Assembly (NCBI GenBank): GCA_025331445.1 | Contig: JAIWNE010000042.1 | Span: 1 to 64,000 of the forward strand | Length of the DNA: 64,000 bases | Direction of reading: 5' to 3' | From: Blakeslea trispora | Lineage: Eukaryota > Mucoromycota > Mucoromycetes > Mucorales > Choanephoraceae | In this document: piece by piece, positions 22,359 to 33,612 of the stretch | Layout: every line of letters starts with the position of its first letter | Numbering within the stretch: the first letter of the stretch is position 1 | The notes under the pieces: generated by a model | Seen by the model: only the letters and a program-made list of their open reading frames with translations | What the model was told of the DNA's origin: nothing | Databases searched by the model: none | Translations under genes and position numbers: made by a program

Positions 22359-22980
22359 CTTACAAGATCCCCCTCTTGATTTTCTTATAGGGTGGACCAG
22401 ATATTAAATGGAGACCAGGACGCATTGATGCTGGTGAAAATAAATGTACACCAGAAGGAAGATTACCCGATGGCGCCAAAGGAGTAAGCCATGCGCGCGA
22501 TATTTTTTATCGAATGGTAATAACATGAATGACGGATTTCATTTTACTTGATGGCTTACATGTGCCCCCCTCCCCTCTTTTTAGGGATTTGATGATCAAG
22601 AAATTGTTGCTTTGACAGGTGCTCATGTATTAGGTCGTTGTCATCTCGACCGTAGTGGTTTTGAAGGTCCATGGCATGAGGCTCCTACCTTCTTTACAAA
22701 TGGATATTTCAAGTCAATTCTTGGAAGAGAATGGGTAAAGAAAGATCTACCTGAAGAAGGATGGCAATGGGTTGATAAAGAAAATCCCGATATCATGATG
22801 TTGCCTATCGAAATTACCATGCTCGAGGATAAGAAACTGAAGCCCTACTATGAACTATACGCAAAGGATGAGAAGAAGTACTTTGAAGATTTTGCAAAGG
22901 CCTTCAAGAAATTAATTGAGTTAGGGGTACCTTTCACAGGTGAAGAAAAAGAATATGTCTTCCAAAGACGAAACTCTTGA
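21533..22980 (+). CDS. CCP1: Cytochrome c peroxidase, mitochondrial
   Basis: Haem peroxidase of the mitochondrial intermembrane space that reduces hydrogen peroxide with electrons from cytochrome c. Exons 21533-21683, 21742-21982, 22038-22290, 22391-22516 and 22585-22980 give about 388 residues. The N-terminus is Arg/Ser-rich ([19 protein letters not shown]) and is followed by a hydrophobic stretch, a bipartite mitochondrial signal. The distal site reads [11 protein letters not shown] (Arg, Trp, His). The proximal haem ligand is in [12 protein letters not shown]. The [10 protein letters not shown] and [11 protein letters not shown] stretches are typical of class I peroxidases. All phases agree. 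Intron 3 holds a 41-base T run. The divergent neighbour starts 208 bp away. Confidence 0.95.
22316..22356 (+). repeat. T41 homopolymer inside a cytochrome c peroxidase intron
   Basis: A continuous run of 41 T in intron 3, between the donor at 22291 and the acceptor at 22390. It is far longer than other T runs in the window and may vary in length or be imprecise in the assembly. Confidence 0.95.
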
Positions 22981-23228
22981 GTCGCCTGCTAACTCGTTAT
23001 ATGCATGCATCTTTTTTTTTTCATTTTGTCAATGAATATAATATAATGACAATATCTTCTTGCTTTTTCTTTTCTTTATAACTATATTAAAAAGAATTAT
23101 TTTTATTTTTATCTTTATCAACAATGAATGGTCTTGACAAGGGAGGATGATGATTGGTCAATTTCATGAGTAGAACAATTGATGGTAAAGAAGAATAAAA
23201 CCATTGAATTGAAGACCTATTGAGTATG

Positions 23229-23237
23229 TATATAAAG
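23229..23237 (+). promoter_or_regulatory. TATA box
   Basis: TATATAAAG 58 bp before the ATG at 23287. It supports choosing that ATG and not the in-frame one at 23242, which would lie at or before the transcription start. Confidence 0.55.
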
Positions 23238-23286
23238 AGAGTTGCCTATTGAATTGATAGACAGTATTGAATTCATCCTTATCCAT

Positions 23287-23767
23287 ATGCTAGCTTCTAT
23301 CTCAGTTTCGATTGCTGTCTTTCTCTTTGCTTTGTCTGTTCAGTCATACTGCGTCTATAACATGGTTGAAGCAGAAGGTGTCAACTACAGAATTCGCCAA
23401 ACACAAAACAATGCAGGCTCGAACTATTATGCGTAAGGACAGAGACTGTTTTCCTTTTTGTCGTAAGACTAACATACTTTTATTCAGACGATTCTCCAGG
23501 GATGAATTGAAACCAGGAGAAAGTGCTTGCTGCCCTTGGACAAGTAAGGATTGCGTTAAATCTGGCGGTCAACTTGATTTAGTCACTGTTTCATACAGAT
23601 GTATGCAAGAAGGTATCATAGGCCATCCTTCAGTGATTGATGTTCCTGGCGGTGGATGGATCGAGATTCATGGAGATTGGACTCATGAACTGGCCAAGGC
23701 TTTTAACCCGGATGGCACTCCTTTTGATGGAAACCCAAGAGTGGATATGCAAGCTGGTGAAAATTAA
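23287..23767 (+). CDS. Small secreted protein
   Basis: Two exons, 23287-23432 and 23488-23767, give 141 residues. The N-terminus is a clear signal peptide (MLASISVSIAVFLFALSVQS). The mature part has a CCPWTSKDC cluster and one further Cys in SYRCMQEG, then a Gly/Pro-rich stretch (VIDVPGGGWIEIHGDWTHE) that looks folded. I do not recognise the family. A strong TATA box 58 bp upstream suggests regulated or high expression. An extracellular or cell-wall role is inferred from the signal peptide and the lack of other membrane segments. Confidence 0.75.
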
Positions 23768-23915
23768 GACCAAGGGCAATTTTTCTTCCTGATCATAAGC
23801 AATAAGCTGAATAATAAATGCACAGAAATGATTTTGTTTGCTTGAATAAATTCTCTTTTTAATTAGTATGTAAATGAAAATGTAAAAAGAGGGAAATGTT
23901 GTCAGAAACTGATGT

Positions 23916-24791
23916 TCAAAAGTATTCCCTTAATAATTTCAACTGTCTCTGGAAATGAAACTTTCTTTGATCCAAGTACTGCATTCGTTCTTCTGTATAC
24001 AACAAAAGCTCTCGTTTCTTTTCTTCAATTGATCTAAACAATATTGTAAAATTGAGAATCTTATAAATAAGAATAACCTTTTCTTTACCGTTTGATTTCT
24101 CTATGTTCTTCCATATACTTTTGAAATTCGGTTGTGAGACCTTCTTGTTGAGGCATTGAGTCAATAAAAGCATCAAGAGATATAATGTCAGTCTTTTTTT
24201 CTTTCTTTTACCTATCAATGCTGAATCAAATTGTTCATTGATTTGTCCTGTCGACTTGGCTTGTGCGCTATTTTCATTTCGAGTATCCTTATTGTCTATA
24301 TCCTGTGCATTGAAGGTACTATTTCTAGAGTCAGAAGCATCATCTTCCTTAAATCCAATGGATTTGGTTTGCTTTGAGTAGCCTCTTTCTTCATTCTCAG
24401 TTGACTCTTGAGCTGGTTTGTTGACTGAAGCTTCGGTGATAGGCACACGTTGTTGTTGTACAGTGTTGTCAAAATACGGACTAGGGCGATCATTCGTTTT
24501 TGACTCTGGGTGTTTCAACTTTTCTATCTCTTCTGTAGCATGATGAGGTGTGGTTGTGTTTGTAAAACCGTCAGAGTGTGTGATATCTTGAATGCTGTCA
24601 ATGGATAATTGAGTGGTATCACAGACGGGTGCAATGTATTGGATTTCATCCGAGTCCTCAAAGGATATATGTCGCTGATTGCTTGGAAGATGAAAGATGG
24701 ATGGATTACCTGTTGGCTTCTTTTTGGTCACTTTTGAGCGTGCAGCCCAACTGGGAGTATTTGGAAAGATAAGTGGAGGTGTCTTTGGCAT
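23916..24791 (-). CDS. Hypothetical protein with C-terminal coiled coil
   Basis: Starts MPKTPPLIFPNTPSWAARSK, followed by about 150 polar, low-complexity residues rich in Ser, Thr and Gln. The C-terminus is a charged helix (EEKKRELLLYTEERMQYLDQ). Near 24100-24200 the best coding stretch, DIISLDAFIDSMPQQEGLTT, lies in another frame from the upstream exon. An A-rich sequence with a GTAAAAG donor-like site separates them at about 24208. A further intron (about 24035-24090, GTAAAG to TTTAG) restores frame to the end. The first junction is unresolved. It diverges from the importin-alpha-like gene with only 149 bp between starts. Function unknown. Confidence 0.5.
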   Translation of the reverse strand: MPKTPPLIFPNTPSWAARSKVTKKKPTGNPSIFHLPSNQRHISFEDSDEIQYIAPVCDTTQLSIDSIQDITHSDGFTNTTTPHHATEEIEKLKHPESKTNDRPSPYFDNTVQQQRVPITEASVNKPAQESTENEERGYSKQTKSIGFKEDDASDSRNSTFNAQDIDNKDTRNENSAQAKSTGQINEQFDSALIGKRKKKRLTLYLLMLLLTQCLNKKVSQPNFKSIWKNIEKSNGKEKVILIYKILNFTILFRSIEEKKRELLLYTEERMQYLDQRKFHFQRQLKLLREYF

Positions 24792-24940
24792 GTTATTTTG
24801 AAGATGTCTGTTATAAAAAAAAAAGGAACAATTTATGCAACATGTCAACATTTAAATTCATGCAAGTCACACACTTTAGGTTTTGCATAAATCTCCCATG
24901 CTATTTTCTCCCTCTCTTTTCTTTTCTTTTTTTTTCAGTC

Positions 24941-26929
24941 ATGATGAATAAACAAAAGAGACCTTCTGTATCTGATCACCGTACACTTTATAAGCGTACC
25001 AGTATTTCACGTACACCTGATGAAACGCTCAGACGTCGTGTAGCTATCAATGAAACACTCCGCAAAAAGCATCGGGAGCAATTGATTACTGCCAAACGAT
25101 TTCGAAACCTAAGTCGACAAGAGGAATACGAAAGTGCAGGTGAAGAAGAGCCCATGGAAGAAAGAAACAGCCATGATCAGGATATCAATCCTTATTATCG
25201 GTTGAATGAAGAACAAGTGCGGGCCATTCAAAAGGATTTGCAGAGTGAAGCGAAGCTGGTCCGAATTACGGCTGCTCAGCATATAGCCAAGTTTGTTCTT
25301 GAGCCAGCTCAAGCCTTGATTGACTATATTACCACAGGCGATTGTATTGAGTCTTTGACGGTAAGTTCTTTTTACTTAATTTTGCATCCTTTTCTTATTT
25401 TTTTTTGGTTATTTTAGCGTATGCTGACAGGATCTGATTTGGATGAACAAGTCGAGGCAGCACAGACAATATCAAGTAAAATTAAGACAGATACATTTTA
25501 AAAAAATTGTGTATCTCTACTTGATACTGATTCTTTGTTTATCTATATATATATATATATGTGTGTATGTATAGATATTGCTGCTGGCCCATCCAACCTT
25601 TGGATTAAATCTACCTCTACTGTACCTTATCTTATTTCTCTCTTGGATTCTGATAATTTGGTAAAAAGAAAAAAAAAGAATGAGAGCAAATCACATTCTG
25701 AATAACAATAATGACAATAGAATCTGAGAGAAATTGCAGCTGGTGCATTGGGCAACATGGCAGCAGAGGACTTGGGTGATATGGATGACCAAGATGATAA
25801 GGTACGTGCAACGATTCGAGACAATGGTGCTATCAAGCCCTTGGTTCGTTTGTTGGACACGAATGATGTTCGCCTTATTCAATCCGCCTGTTTTGCTCTG
25901 GCTAACCTTGCACGAGGTCAAGAAGAGCAACTCAAAGATTTCTTCCAGTCCAACTTGAGTCTAAAGCTGTTGAAACATTTAAGCAACAATGATACAGCTA
26001 CTGAAATCTGTTGGGTCATTAGTTATTTGACTGCTGTGAGTGATAAGTTTCGAGATGAAATCATGGGCATGGGATTTGCTGAACCTCTAGTCACGGAGCT
26101 GACTCATCTCTCGGATCAAGGCCCGGTTGTGTTGCCTGTGTTGAGAACGATTGGTAACTTGGTTACCTCGGATGATTACTTGGCTGCCCTCAATGAACAG
26201 ACTTCTTTCTTGCCTACCATTGTCAAGTTAATTCAAGCTGATCCAAGGTAATGAATGAATTGATTTGATTGTATGTATTGACTTTTTTTTTTTAAAAAAA
26301 ACTGCTAAACTAGAGTGGTTCGAAAAGAAGCTTTATGGGTTCTTTCCAACATAACGTCAAGGTATAAAGACAAAGCACTATTTTTTTAATCTTTTTCTTT
26401 AATCTGTGTCTCAATATAGTCAAAATGCCAACATTATACAAGCATTGGAAGAACTGAACTTGATTCAGATTTTATCTGATTTAGTTGGCCGAGGTGCATT
26501 TGATATTCGTAAAGGAGTAAGTTAAAGGGGGCTATAATTTCGGAAAGAGTCAGCTCATCACTTTATCTATAAGGCTGCTTATTGTCTCATGAACATTGCA
26601 AGCCATGGATCTGAACATCTTGACAAATTAGCCCATAGACACCTCTTGCCTTCCTTTTTGGATTTGATTAAATCTCAAGATGCTGACATGATCCGACTAG
26701 GCTTAGGTTATATTGAGTTACTCTTGACTGAATCTTCCAAAGTAAGTTTTCTCTTTTTACCATATGTTTATACTCATGGTTATGATAGGGCAAAGAGATC
26801 ATTGATAGTGTACCTGATTGTATGGAAGTCTTGGCTGCTGTAGCACCTGCACCTGATCCAGAATTATTTGCTTTTGCTAATAAGCTTGTGGATCAATACT
26901 TTGGTGAATCCCCCGATATGAAAGAATAA
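24941..26929 (+). CDS. Importin-alpha-like armadillo-repeat protein
   Basis: Adaptor that binds nuclear localisation signals and is carried by importin beta. Exons: 24941-25360, 25418-25475, 25575-25660, 25721-26247, 26314-26361, 26420-26516, 26574-26741 and 26789-26929; about 514 residues. The basic N-terminus (LRRRVAINETLRKKHREQ) matches an importin-beta-binding segment. ARM repeats follow, with motifs such as GALGNMA, ALANLARG, CWVISYLTA and ALWVLSNITS. The end NKLVDQYFGES matches the usual final helix. Several Trp/Asn positions of the NLS groove are replaced, so it is a divergent member. An acceptor (TTTTCAG) just before the ATG hints at an intron in the 5' UTR. Its stop lies 23 bp from the stop of the convergent neighbour. 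Confidence 0.75.
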
Positions 26930-26952
26930 AGTTCCCCGAAATAAATATTTTA

Positions 26953-28612
26953 TTATGATTGTCTCGAATCTGTTTCTTTTTTACAATGTCGCACCCATCG
27001 TCTACTTCGTGTGATTGTGTGTTGTGTGGTAGGTTGCCAATGATCATCTGTATAGACCCAACCTTCTTGTTCAGGAGAGACAATATGTTCTATACAACAC
27101 AATAAGTCAATTCCTTTTGTTCGATTTAATAACACAACTTACCCAAGCATAAAAGATCATCCACCCAAGGACCTGTTTGATCCAAAATCCAATCTTCTTC
27201 TACCCATACATAGCCTTTTGGTGCTTGATAGAGTTCTTTTGCAGGATGCGACCTTGTACCAGACAAATCGGACCATATCCCACGTTGTTCTTCTGGTAAC
27301 ATCTAATCCATCCTCATCAATATCATTCTCTTCTCCCTCTTTATTGTAATGAATTACCTGTGCTAAAAATCCACTTTCAGGATAATAGCGTTGATTCTCA
27401 TACAGAGAGATCTCGACTTGAGCCTCTTGCTGATCCAATCGACGCTCTACATGCGTTAACCAAGTCTTGAGTTGAGCATATTGTTCTTTACCAACAAGAG
27501 CCATCTGTGGCATCAGCTCCTTGACCAAGAATTTGGCCATACGCGTATTCAGCATGAACAGACTGACACCTGCCATCAAACAGAGATAGTTGAAGGGAAC
27601 ACACCAAAGGACAACCAAGGTAGGTAAGCAACTCGCCATAGCCAACAGAAAGACAGAGGATGTTCTCTGTTCATCAGACCAATCAACCCAATACTGTTGT
27701 GAGGCAATCAGATCATACACATCACTTAGTTCACCCATCATGTTCTGTAGATTTTGCATGTTCTTCATGTATTCCGGACTGGATTCATCAAAGGCAGTAG
27801 GGAAAAAAGCAGCTGCTAAATGATTGAATTTGGATCCTTGGCTTGGCGATGTTTGTGGTAGGCTGTCTGGTGTGGATTTGGTGGGGCGAGGATGAGGATT
27901 GACACTAGAAGAAGAAGGTGTCTTGGGTATGGTTTGTTTTGAGCGGGTTTTGGAGGTTGTTAGAATGATGTAACACAAGATGGCCTGTGGTATCCATGCC
28001 AACAGAATAGGGTAAAGACAGACAAGACAATAGGCCAAGAGAGCAATCCAGCTCTCAACCGGTTGATCCCAACTTAACAACAGAATTATTCGGTCTCGGA
28101 AGGTAAACATCGGTCCACAACGGGAGACAAACCGAGAAAAGTTTTTGGCTGTTGTCTGAGGATTGAGAGGGGGTAGATTGGCCAGGTATTGTTCAGCTAC
28201 CTGTGTTTGATCAGCATGAATGGAAGCTGAGACCAAGATAGTCTCTAGTTCCTCTGAAGAAGGCAATGTAGCCTTCTTTTGTTTCTTTACTTCGGCTGTT
28301 GGTTTAGCAATATCCAATTGTTGTTGTAGTGAGCGTAATGATTTTGTAGCAGGTGTGTCTTCTTTACGATAGATGGTTGGGTTATCTACTAGCTTTTGTC
28401 GAGTACAAGCAGGCATCTTTCTTTGACACTGTTGATGACACACAGCTTGACAACCTGTAAAGAGAGGCGCATAAGAATACACATAGACATACACGATAGA
28501 AGTGATTACCTGAACACTGAAGACCTTGCTTCACTAAACCCCATAAGAGTCCTTGACAGTGATCACAATAAGTAGGTTTACCAAAGGTAGTTTCTTCAAA
28601 TGCATGAAGCAT
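26953..28612 (-). CDS. C1 zinc finger plus Pex24/Pex30-type dysferlin-domain membrane protein
   Basis: Minus-strand exons 28612-28510, 28454-27358, 27302-27143 and 27089-26953; about 498 residues. The N-terminus is a complete C1 domain ([17 protein letters not shown] then [12 protein letters not shown]), with His and six Cys in order. The middle has hydrophobic hairpin-like segments ([19 protein letters not shown] and [19 protein letters not shown]), as in reticulon-like peroxin proteins. The C-terminus has a DysF pair: [18 protein letters not shown], then GWVYTDDHW and [11 protein letters not shown]. Yeast Pex24/Pex30-type proteins shape the ER at peroxisome contact sites. A C1 domain could add lipid or diacylglycerol binding. 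It converges on the importin gene and diverges from HEN1 (124 bp). Confidence 0.8.
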
Positions 28613-28736
28613 AGCATATACAATGTAAGAAAGAAAGAAAGAAAAGGTATAAATTCACATGATTTTTTTTTGTAAGCTGATGTAATTCAAATAGCAGAAT
28701 GGAATTGTTTGTTTTCCTTTTTGTACTCTATTTTAA

Positions 28737-29896
28737 ATGACACACTGTGGTCAATTTGTTCCTCCATTATGGAAACAACGACGCCAGTTTATTCAAGATA
28801 CGCTTGAGCGATTCCAAGTTGAATCTGTAAGGATAATGTGATGTCAGTGATTCCTAATTGAACTTTGTCTTAGGTATTAGATTATGGTTGTGGTGAAGCC
28901 AGTGTGTTGTCGATCTTGGCTTGTCCAGATACACCCTTTAAACGATTAGCAGGCATCGATATTGATCCAAACGTACTTGAAGAAGCCATCGAGGCCTGTA
29001 CACCTCATGCTTCAGACTATCGCTTTCCTCGTCCCAATCCACTCTCGATCGATCTATTTCAGGGATCAGTTGGCTTGGGTGATGCTCGACTGATGAACTA
29101 TGAGGCCATCGTATCCTCTGAAGTGATTGAGCATCTCTATCCAGACGTGCTCGACAACTTTCTGGACTTGACCTTAGGCAGTTATCAACCACGACTGATG
29201 ATTGTCACCACACCCAATGCTGAATACAATGTGTATTTTCCTAACTTGGGTTATGCTACAGCTCATGCCATGTTTCGTCATGACGACCACAAGTTTGAAT
29301 GGACTCGAGCCCAATTTAGAGCATGGTGTCAAGCAGGAGCCAGTCGCTATGGCTATACAGTTGAATTTCATGGTATTGGACTCTTGTTTGGTCAACAGGA
29401 AGAAGGCCATGGTCACTGTACTCAGGCCTGTGTGTTTATTCGATCTGACCCAAACAAAGAAAATAAGTTGAGTGAGACACCTCATCAGTTAGTCAAACAT
29501 ATTGATTTCCCTTATGATCAAGGTCAACCACTCTCTCAAGAAGAAGTGTTGGCTGAAATTCAAGATTATCTTCAAGCCTTAGGAGATGGTGAGTACTATC
29601 AACTGAAGAACCATCCTAAGCGATTACCAACAGTGGATTTTGAACTAGAGCCTATTATGGATTGGTCTACTTTTGATCTCTCATCCTATCCTATACCCTC
29701 CTCTATGCCCATCACTGACTCAGCAAGTATCACCCAAGTCTCTTTTGATCTAGAGAGTCTTTGGCAGATTGATCGTGTACAACAGATCTGTGAGACAAAG
29801 GAATCTCTTGAGTGGATGGTGATGAAATGTTGTCAATTGAATCCTCAATTTAGGATGGATCATGATACCATTTACTATACATCCTCCTCTAATTAG
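28737..29896 (+). CDS. HEN1: Small-RNA 2'-O-methyltransferase HEN1
   Basis: Adds a 2'-O-methyl group to the 3' end of small RNAs, protecting them. Exons 28737-28826 and 28874-29896 give about 370 residues. The SAM-binding motif VLDYGCGEASVL is split from the start by the single intron. The signature metal-binding site is intact: SSEVIEHLYPDVL with the two Glu and first His, and MFRHDDHKFEWTRAQFRAW with the second His. It lacks the plant-type RNA-binding domains, as expected for the short fungal/animal class. Its presence suggests an active small-RNA pathway. It converges on the acyltransferase gene (65 bp between stops). Confidence 0.92.
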
Positions 29897-29961
29897 AAGT
29901 AGTCTTTTTTTTTAAGAAAAACATCACTGTATATAATAATAATCGTCCTATTTTTCTTTTG

Positions 29962-31638
29962 CTAATTTATACAATGCAAAATCATTTGAGCATCTAAATC
30001 ACCCGAGTCAGCTAGACGCACCATCAAGGCTCTAGTCTGTTCTCGACACCATTTCCTCAAAGACACACACTCCTCAAGGGCTACTCTGTTCTGATCCTCA
30101 GGATGCACAATAGCCACAAAGATACGCCAAGAGGCAATGGCTCGCTTCAACATGTCATAGTTGGTATCGATCAGGGCCATATGATACCAGGCAAACAAGG
30201 GTAACAGCATCAGAATGCACAAGGTGTTCAGCAACAGACCATAGCCAGTATAATGTGTTAGACACCAGATCAGACTACCATAGACAGGAATGGCCAGAAA
30301 GAAACTAAAGATCAATTTGTCTTGAGAGACACTTTCGGTATAAGGTTCATACGAATCAATCAATCGACCCAACAGATAAAAAGGGGAATTGATGAGCATG
30401 CCAGGTAAAAAGAGGGGCATCTGAATGACCAGACTGGTCCAGGTAGAGATCAGGCGAAGACAAGCCTTTGTGGCTGTAATCTCATGGTGTTCATACATGT
30501 CAATATCCCATGCATTCAGTTGAAGAGAACGTAGTTTTTGAGATAGCAATAACAGTCGATTGCGAAGATCCAGCCGTTCCTTTTCATGAAGCTGATGAGG
30601 ATGAAAGAGGCGGATAAAGCTCTGGGAGAGACGAACAAATTGATCCAAGGGTACATTTTTAGAATCCCCAAATAAGATAAATCTGGCTTGTTTGGCTGCA
30701 TGTGTTGTATCCCTATTTCGAGAGAGAGAGAGGAGGGGAAGAGTGATGAATAGCTAATGATTTCCCCCTCCTATTTTTTTTCTATTCAACACTTACCAAT
30801 CAGGACTATTGATTGTACTTGATTCTACCCCTTTTGCTATTTGATCTGTCAATTGTTTGACATGCTTTTTTGGATCCAATTCAAATGCCTTTAAATCATC
30901 TATTGTCTTGACAATAGGTTCACCATATCTAGTACAACATAAAGTCTAAATTCACTCATCTTTCTTTTGCTTTATCATAAAGGGCTTACTCGACTACCAT
31001 TTGACTTCTCCATCTGTTTTTGTTGGTATAGGTAATGCCTACTGGGATAATTGAAATGCTGTTTCTTTTTGACTCCTTTTGATTTAGCTGTGTAAGATAT
31101 TCAAAACTAGCCCAAGAAATACCATCCTTAAAAGGTAAATGATTAGGGGCTGTATAAGAAGTACCTGTGTTTCATATCAAATATGTATATGTGTGTGTGT
31201 ATGAATAAAGGTAAGTATAGGCAAAAAAAAAAAGAAAGAAAAAAAAAGCAAACCTTCGGGAAAGAGTGCCACAACAGCACCTTGATCGAGGGATTGAAGT
31301 GTATGTTCAAATAGTTTAGCGTTACTATGCGTCTTGGTATCCACAGGCAAGACACCAGCTGCCTTAAGAATAGAGCCTACAATGGGTATACGAAAGAAAC
31401 GAGCCAAGGCCCAGAAATGACAAGCTCTGGAATGAGGAAAGGTGGCGATCAACACAATAGGATCCAACACCATGTTGGAATGGTTAGCGGCTACTAAAAG
31501 AGGACCTTCTGCAGGTACGGGTTGTTTGCAGATGACCTTAATCTGTCGAAAATAACCCCATAAAGCTAATCTGGAAAGGTATTGAAGTGTAATATACGTT
31601 TTACCCTCTCCTGGTAGCTGTTTATCAAAGTTGGGCAT
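29962..31638 (-). CDS. PlsC-type glycerol-3-phosphate/DHAP acyltransferase (Sct1/Gpt2-like)
   Basis: First step of glycerolipid synthesis at the ER: acylation of glycerol-3-phosphate or dihydroxyacetone phosphate. Exons 31638-31254, 31164-30990, 30928-30797 and 30712-29962 give about 480 residues. Acyltransferase block I is AANHSNMVLDP (His and Asp). Block III is FPEG followed by TSYTAPNHLPFKDG, and block IV is SIIPVGITY. The first intron falls inside FPEG. The C-terminal half has several hydrophobic segments (LVIQMPLFLPGMLINSPFYL and LIFSFFLAIPVYGSLIWCL). The first donor is GTTTGC, weaker than usual, but phase and homology fit. Confidence 0.88.
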
Positions 31639-31711
31639 AGACTATTTTAATGTGCTTAAAAAAAGAAAAAATCGAGAAAAAAAAAAGTTATTTTATAACA
31701 AAAAAAAAAAT

Positions 31712-32620
31712 TTATTGAGAGAATTGAATGAAATAAGCAACAGCAGCAATAAACAAGGCCAATAAGATAAAAAGACTAATTGGATATCCTGTAGTCTGAA
31801 TAGATTTTTCGTTGGGTGTTTCGCGTAATTCTTTCACTTGTTGCTTGTATCGATCAAGTTCTTCTTCCATACGTTTCATCTTTTCCTTTACATCTTCCTC
31901 TTTGTCTGTTTCGTGTGGTTCAACTAGGACATCATGAATGGTAGACTAGAAAGAAATATGAGTTGGATTCTTTATAAGTAAAGAAATATAACTTACTGGC
32001 TCGGGAGCATCGTTTCTTGGCAGAACAGCTTCAGGTGTATTGGATGATTCGACAGTTTCTTCAACAGGGTTGACATAAAGACAACGCAATTTACGCTGAT
32101 GAATGGTTGCCTTTTCCTTTTCCTCGACATAAGCCCACTTTATAGAGAGAAAAAAGATGAGCAACAGGTAAAGACAAAAGTGATCATTTTCCTTACCAAT
32201 TCATGTAAATCCATGTTGTGAGTCACTTCATTCAGAAAAGTACTGAGGATTAGGAATTTGTCTCTGCATTTCATATCAAGGGGAGGTTCTTCTTTAAATG
32301 CTTGGAGCATAACTGTAAACAATATCGAGTTAGTTGTAGGCTTCTTTTTTTTTCTCTCTCTTCTTATTACTTTGAATATCAATGGATTCATTAGGTCGAA
32401 TAATATCCGAATTAGGACGAACACAGTATAATTTAGGTGCTGTTGTCTTGACCTTAAAGGCAACAGGTCGGTTATGAGGGTTGCGAATCACAACGTTCTG
32501 TCTGACAATGCGTGTCAAGGGACCTAACTAGAACATCAGTTCAACACACACTTCCTTTTCTTTCTATACACACATACGCTCAAAGGTGATATGGTCTTCA
32601 AGGTCCAGCTGAATCGACAT
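31712..32620 (-). CDS. SCS2: VAP/MSP-domain ER tail-anchored protein
   Basis: ER receptor for FFAT-motif proteins at membrane contact sites. Exons 32620-32578, 32523-32371, 32312-32197, 32137-31997 and 31945-31712 give about 228 residues. The MSP domain is clear: DHITFERPLTRIVRQ, IRNPHNRPVAFKVKTTAPKL, then YCVRPNSDIIRPNESIDI and RDKFLILSTF. A short coiled coil (KMKRMEEELDRYKQQVKEL) and a C-terminal membrane anchor (ISLFILLALFIAAVAYFI) complete the VAP layout. It lies 73 bp upstream of the acyltransferase on the same strand, another ER lipid gene. Confidence 0.9.
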
Positions 32621-33612
32621 GACAAAAGAATAAAGAGATATATAAAAAAAAAAGAAAGGAGGAAAAGCTTAAAAAATAATAATAATAACACTTTTTAAGA
32701 CTGGGACACATTTTAATAATGAAAGACATAAACGGAGTTTTAAATTGAGTGAAGGGGGTGGGGGAATTCTATTGTTCACAATATCCTCTAAGCATTGAAT
32801 CTTTCTGGAGATAGAATCATCCGATGTAATAATCAGGCCAGTGCAGCTATCATGAACTGATAATGACCCTGTAACCCAGAGTTCGGTTTCTTCGGGTTTA
32901 TGTTTTCGGGTTGCTTTTTTTTTATTCATTTAGTAACCATAGCAACAACAATAAATGATTTGCTTTGTCCTTGTATTAATCAGAAATGGTTCATAATGAG
33001 GTCAGTATTTTCTTTTTTCGGTAATTTTTTATTCTTTTTTACTTTTTCGTATGAACCTAAAATAAAAAAGAGTGCCTCACACACACACTTTTGAGTTTAG
33101 AAACTTTGAATTTATGTGTGTGTTTGGCTTTGACTATTCATACATGCTCAAAGAGAGAGAGTGTGGAAGGACTCGGTTCAATGAATATGTACCATTGATA
33201 GAACGATTTTAGTTTCAGCCAATAGTTTCATTTTGCTTCTATCTTCATAAAGAAGCCATGATACAATAGATTCTCTTTTTTGTTGTTTCTGCTGACCTAT
33301 TATCATTTTCAAACTCTCTCTCTGCTGTACTTGAAAAAGAAGTCTTCAGTTGATACAAAGAAAGGAGCCCATTTTGAATAATCTAGTCAATGCTCAAAAG
33401 ACTGCTATTTGTTCAAAGTAAAAGAATATGGGTATTAGAGTAGCAGCAAAATAAACGTTATACACAGCAACTCAAAATAAAGAAGGAGAGGGAGAGAAAT
33501 GTCATATTAAGAAAATAAAGGTTTGTTATGCATATTGATTCAATTGAATAAGAATGAACATTCTTTCTCTCTCTCTCTCTTTCTTTCTTTGTTGTTTATG
33601 GGAAAATAAAAG
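32621..33612. other. Intergenic region with a weak minus-strand reading frame
   Basis: A minus-strand frame at 32929-32669 begins MNKKKATRKHKPEETELWV and continues SLSVHDSCTGLIITSDDSIS for about 55 plausible residues before becoming low-complexity. I do not recognise it and it may not be a gene. The rest (32940-33612) is AT-rich with CT and AC repeats. Confidence 0.3.
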
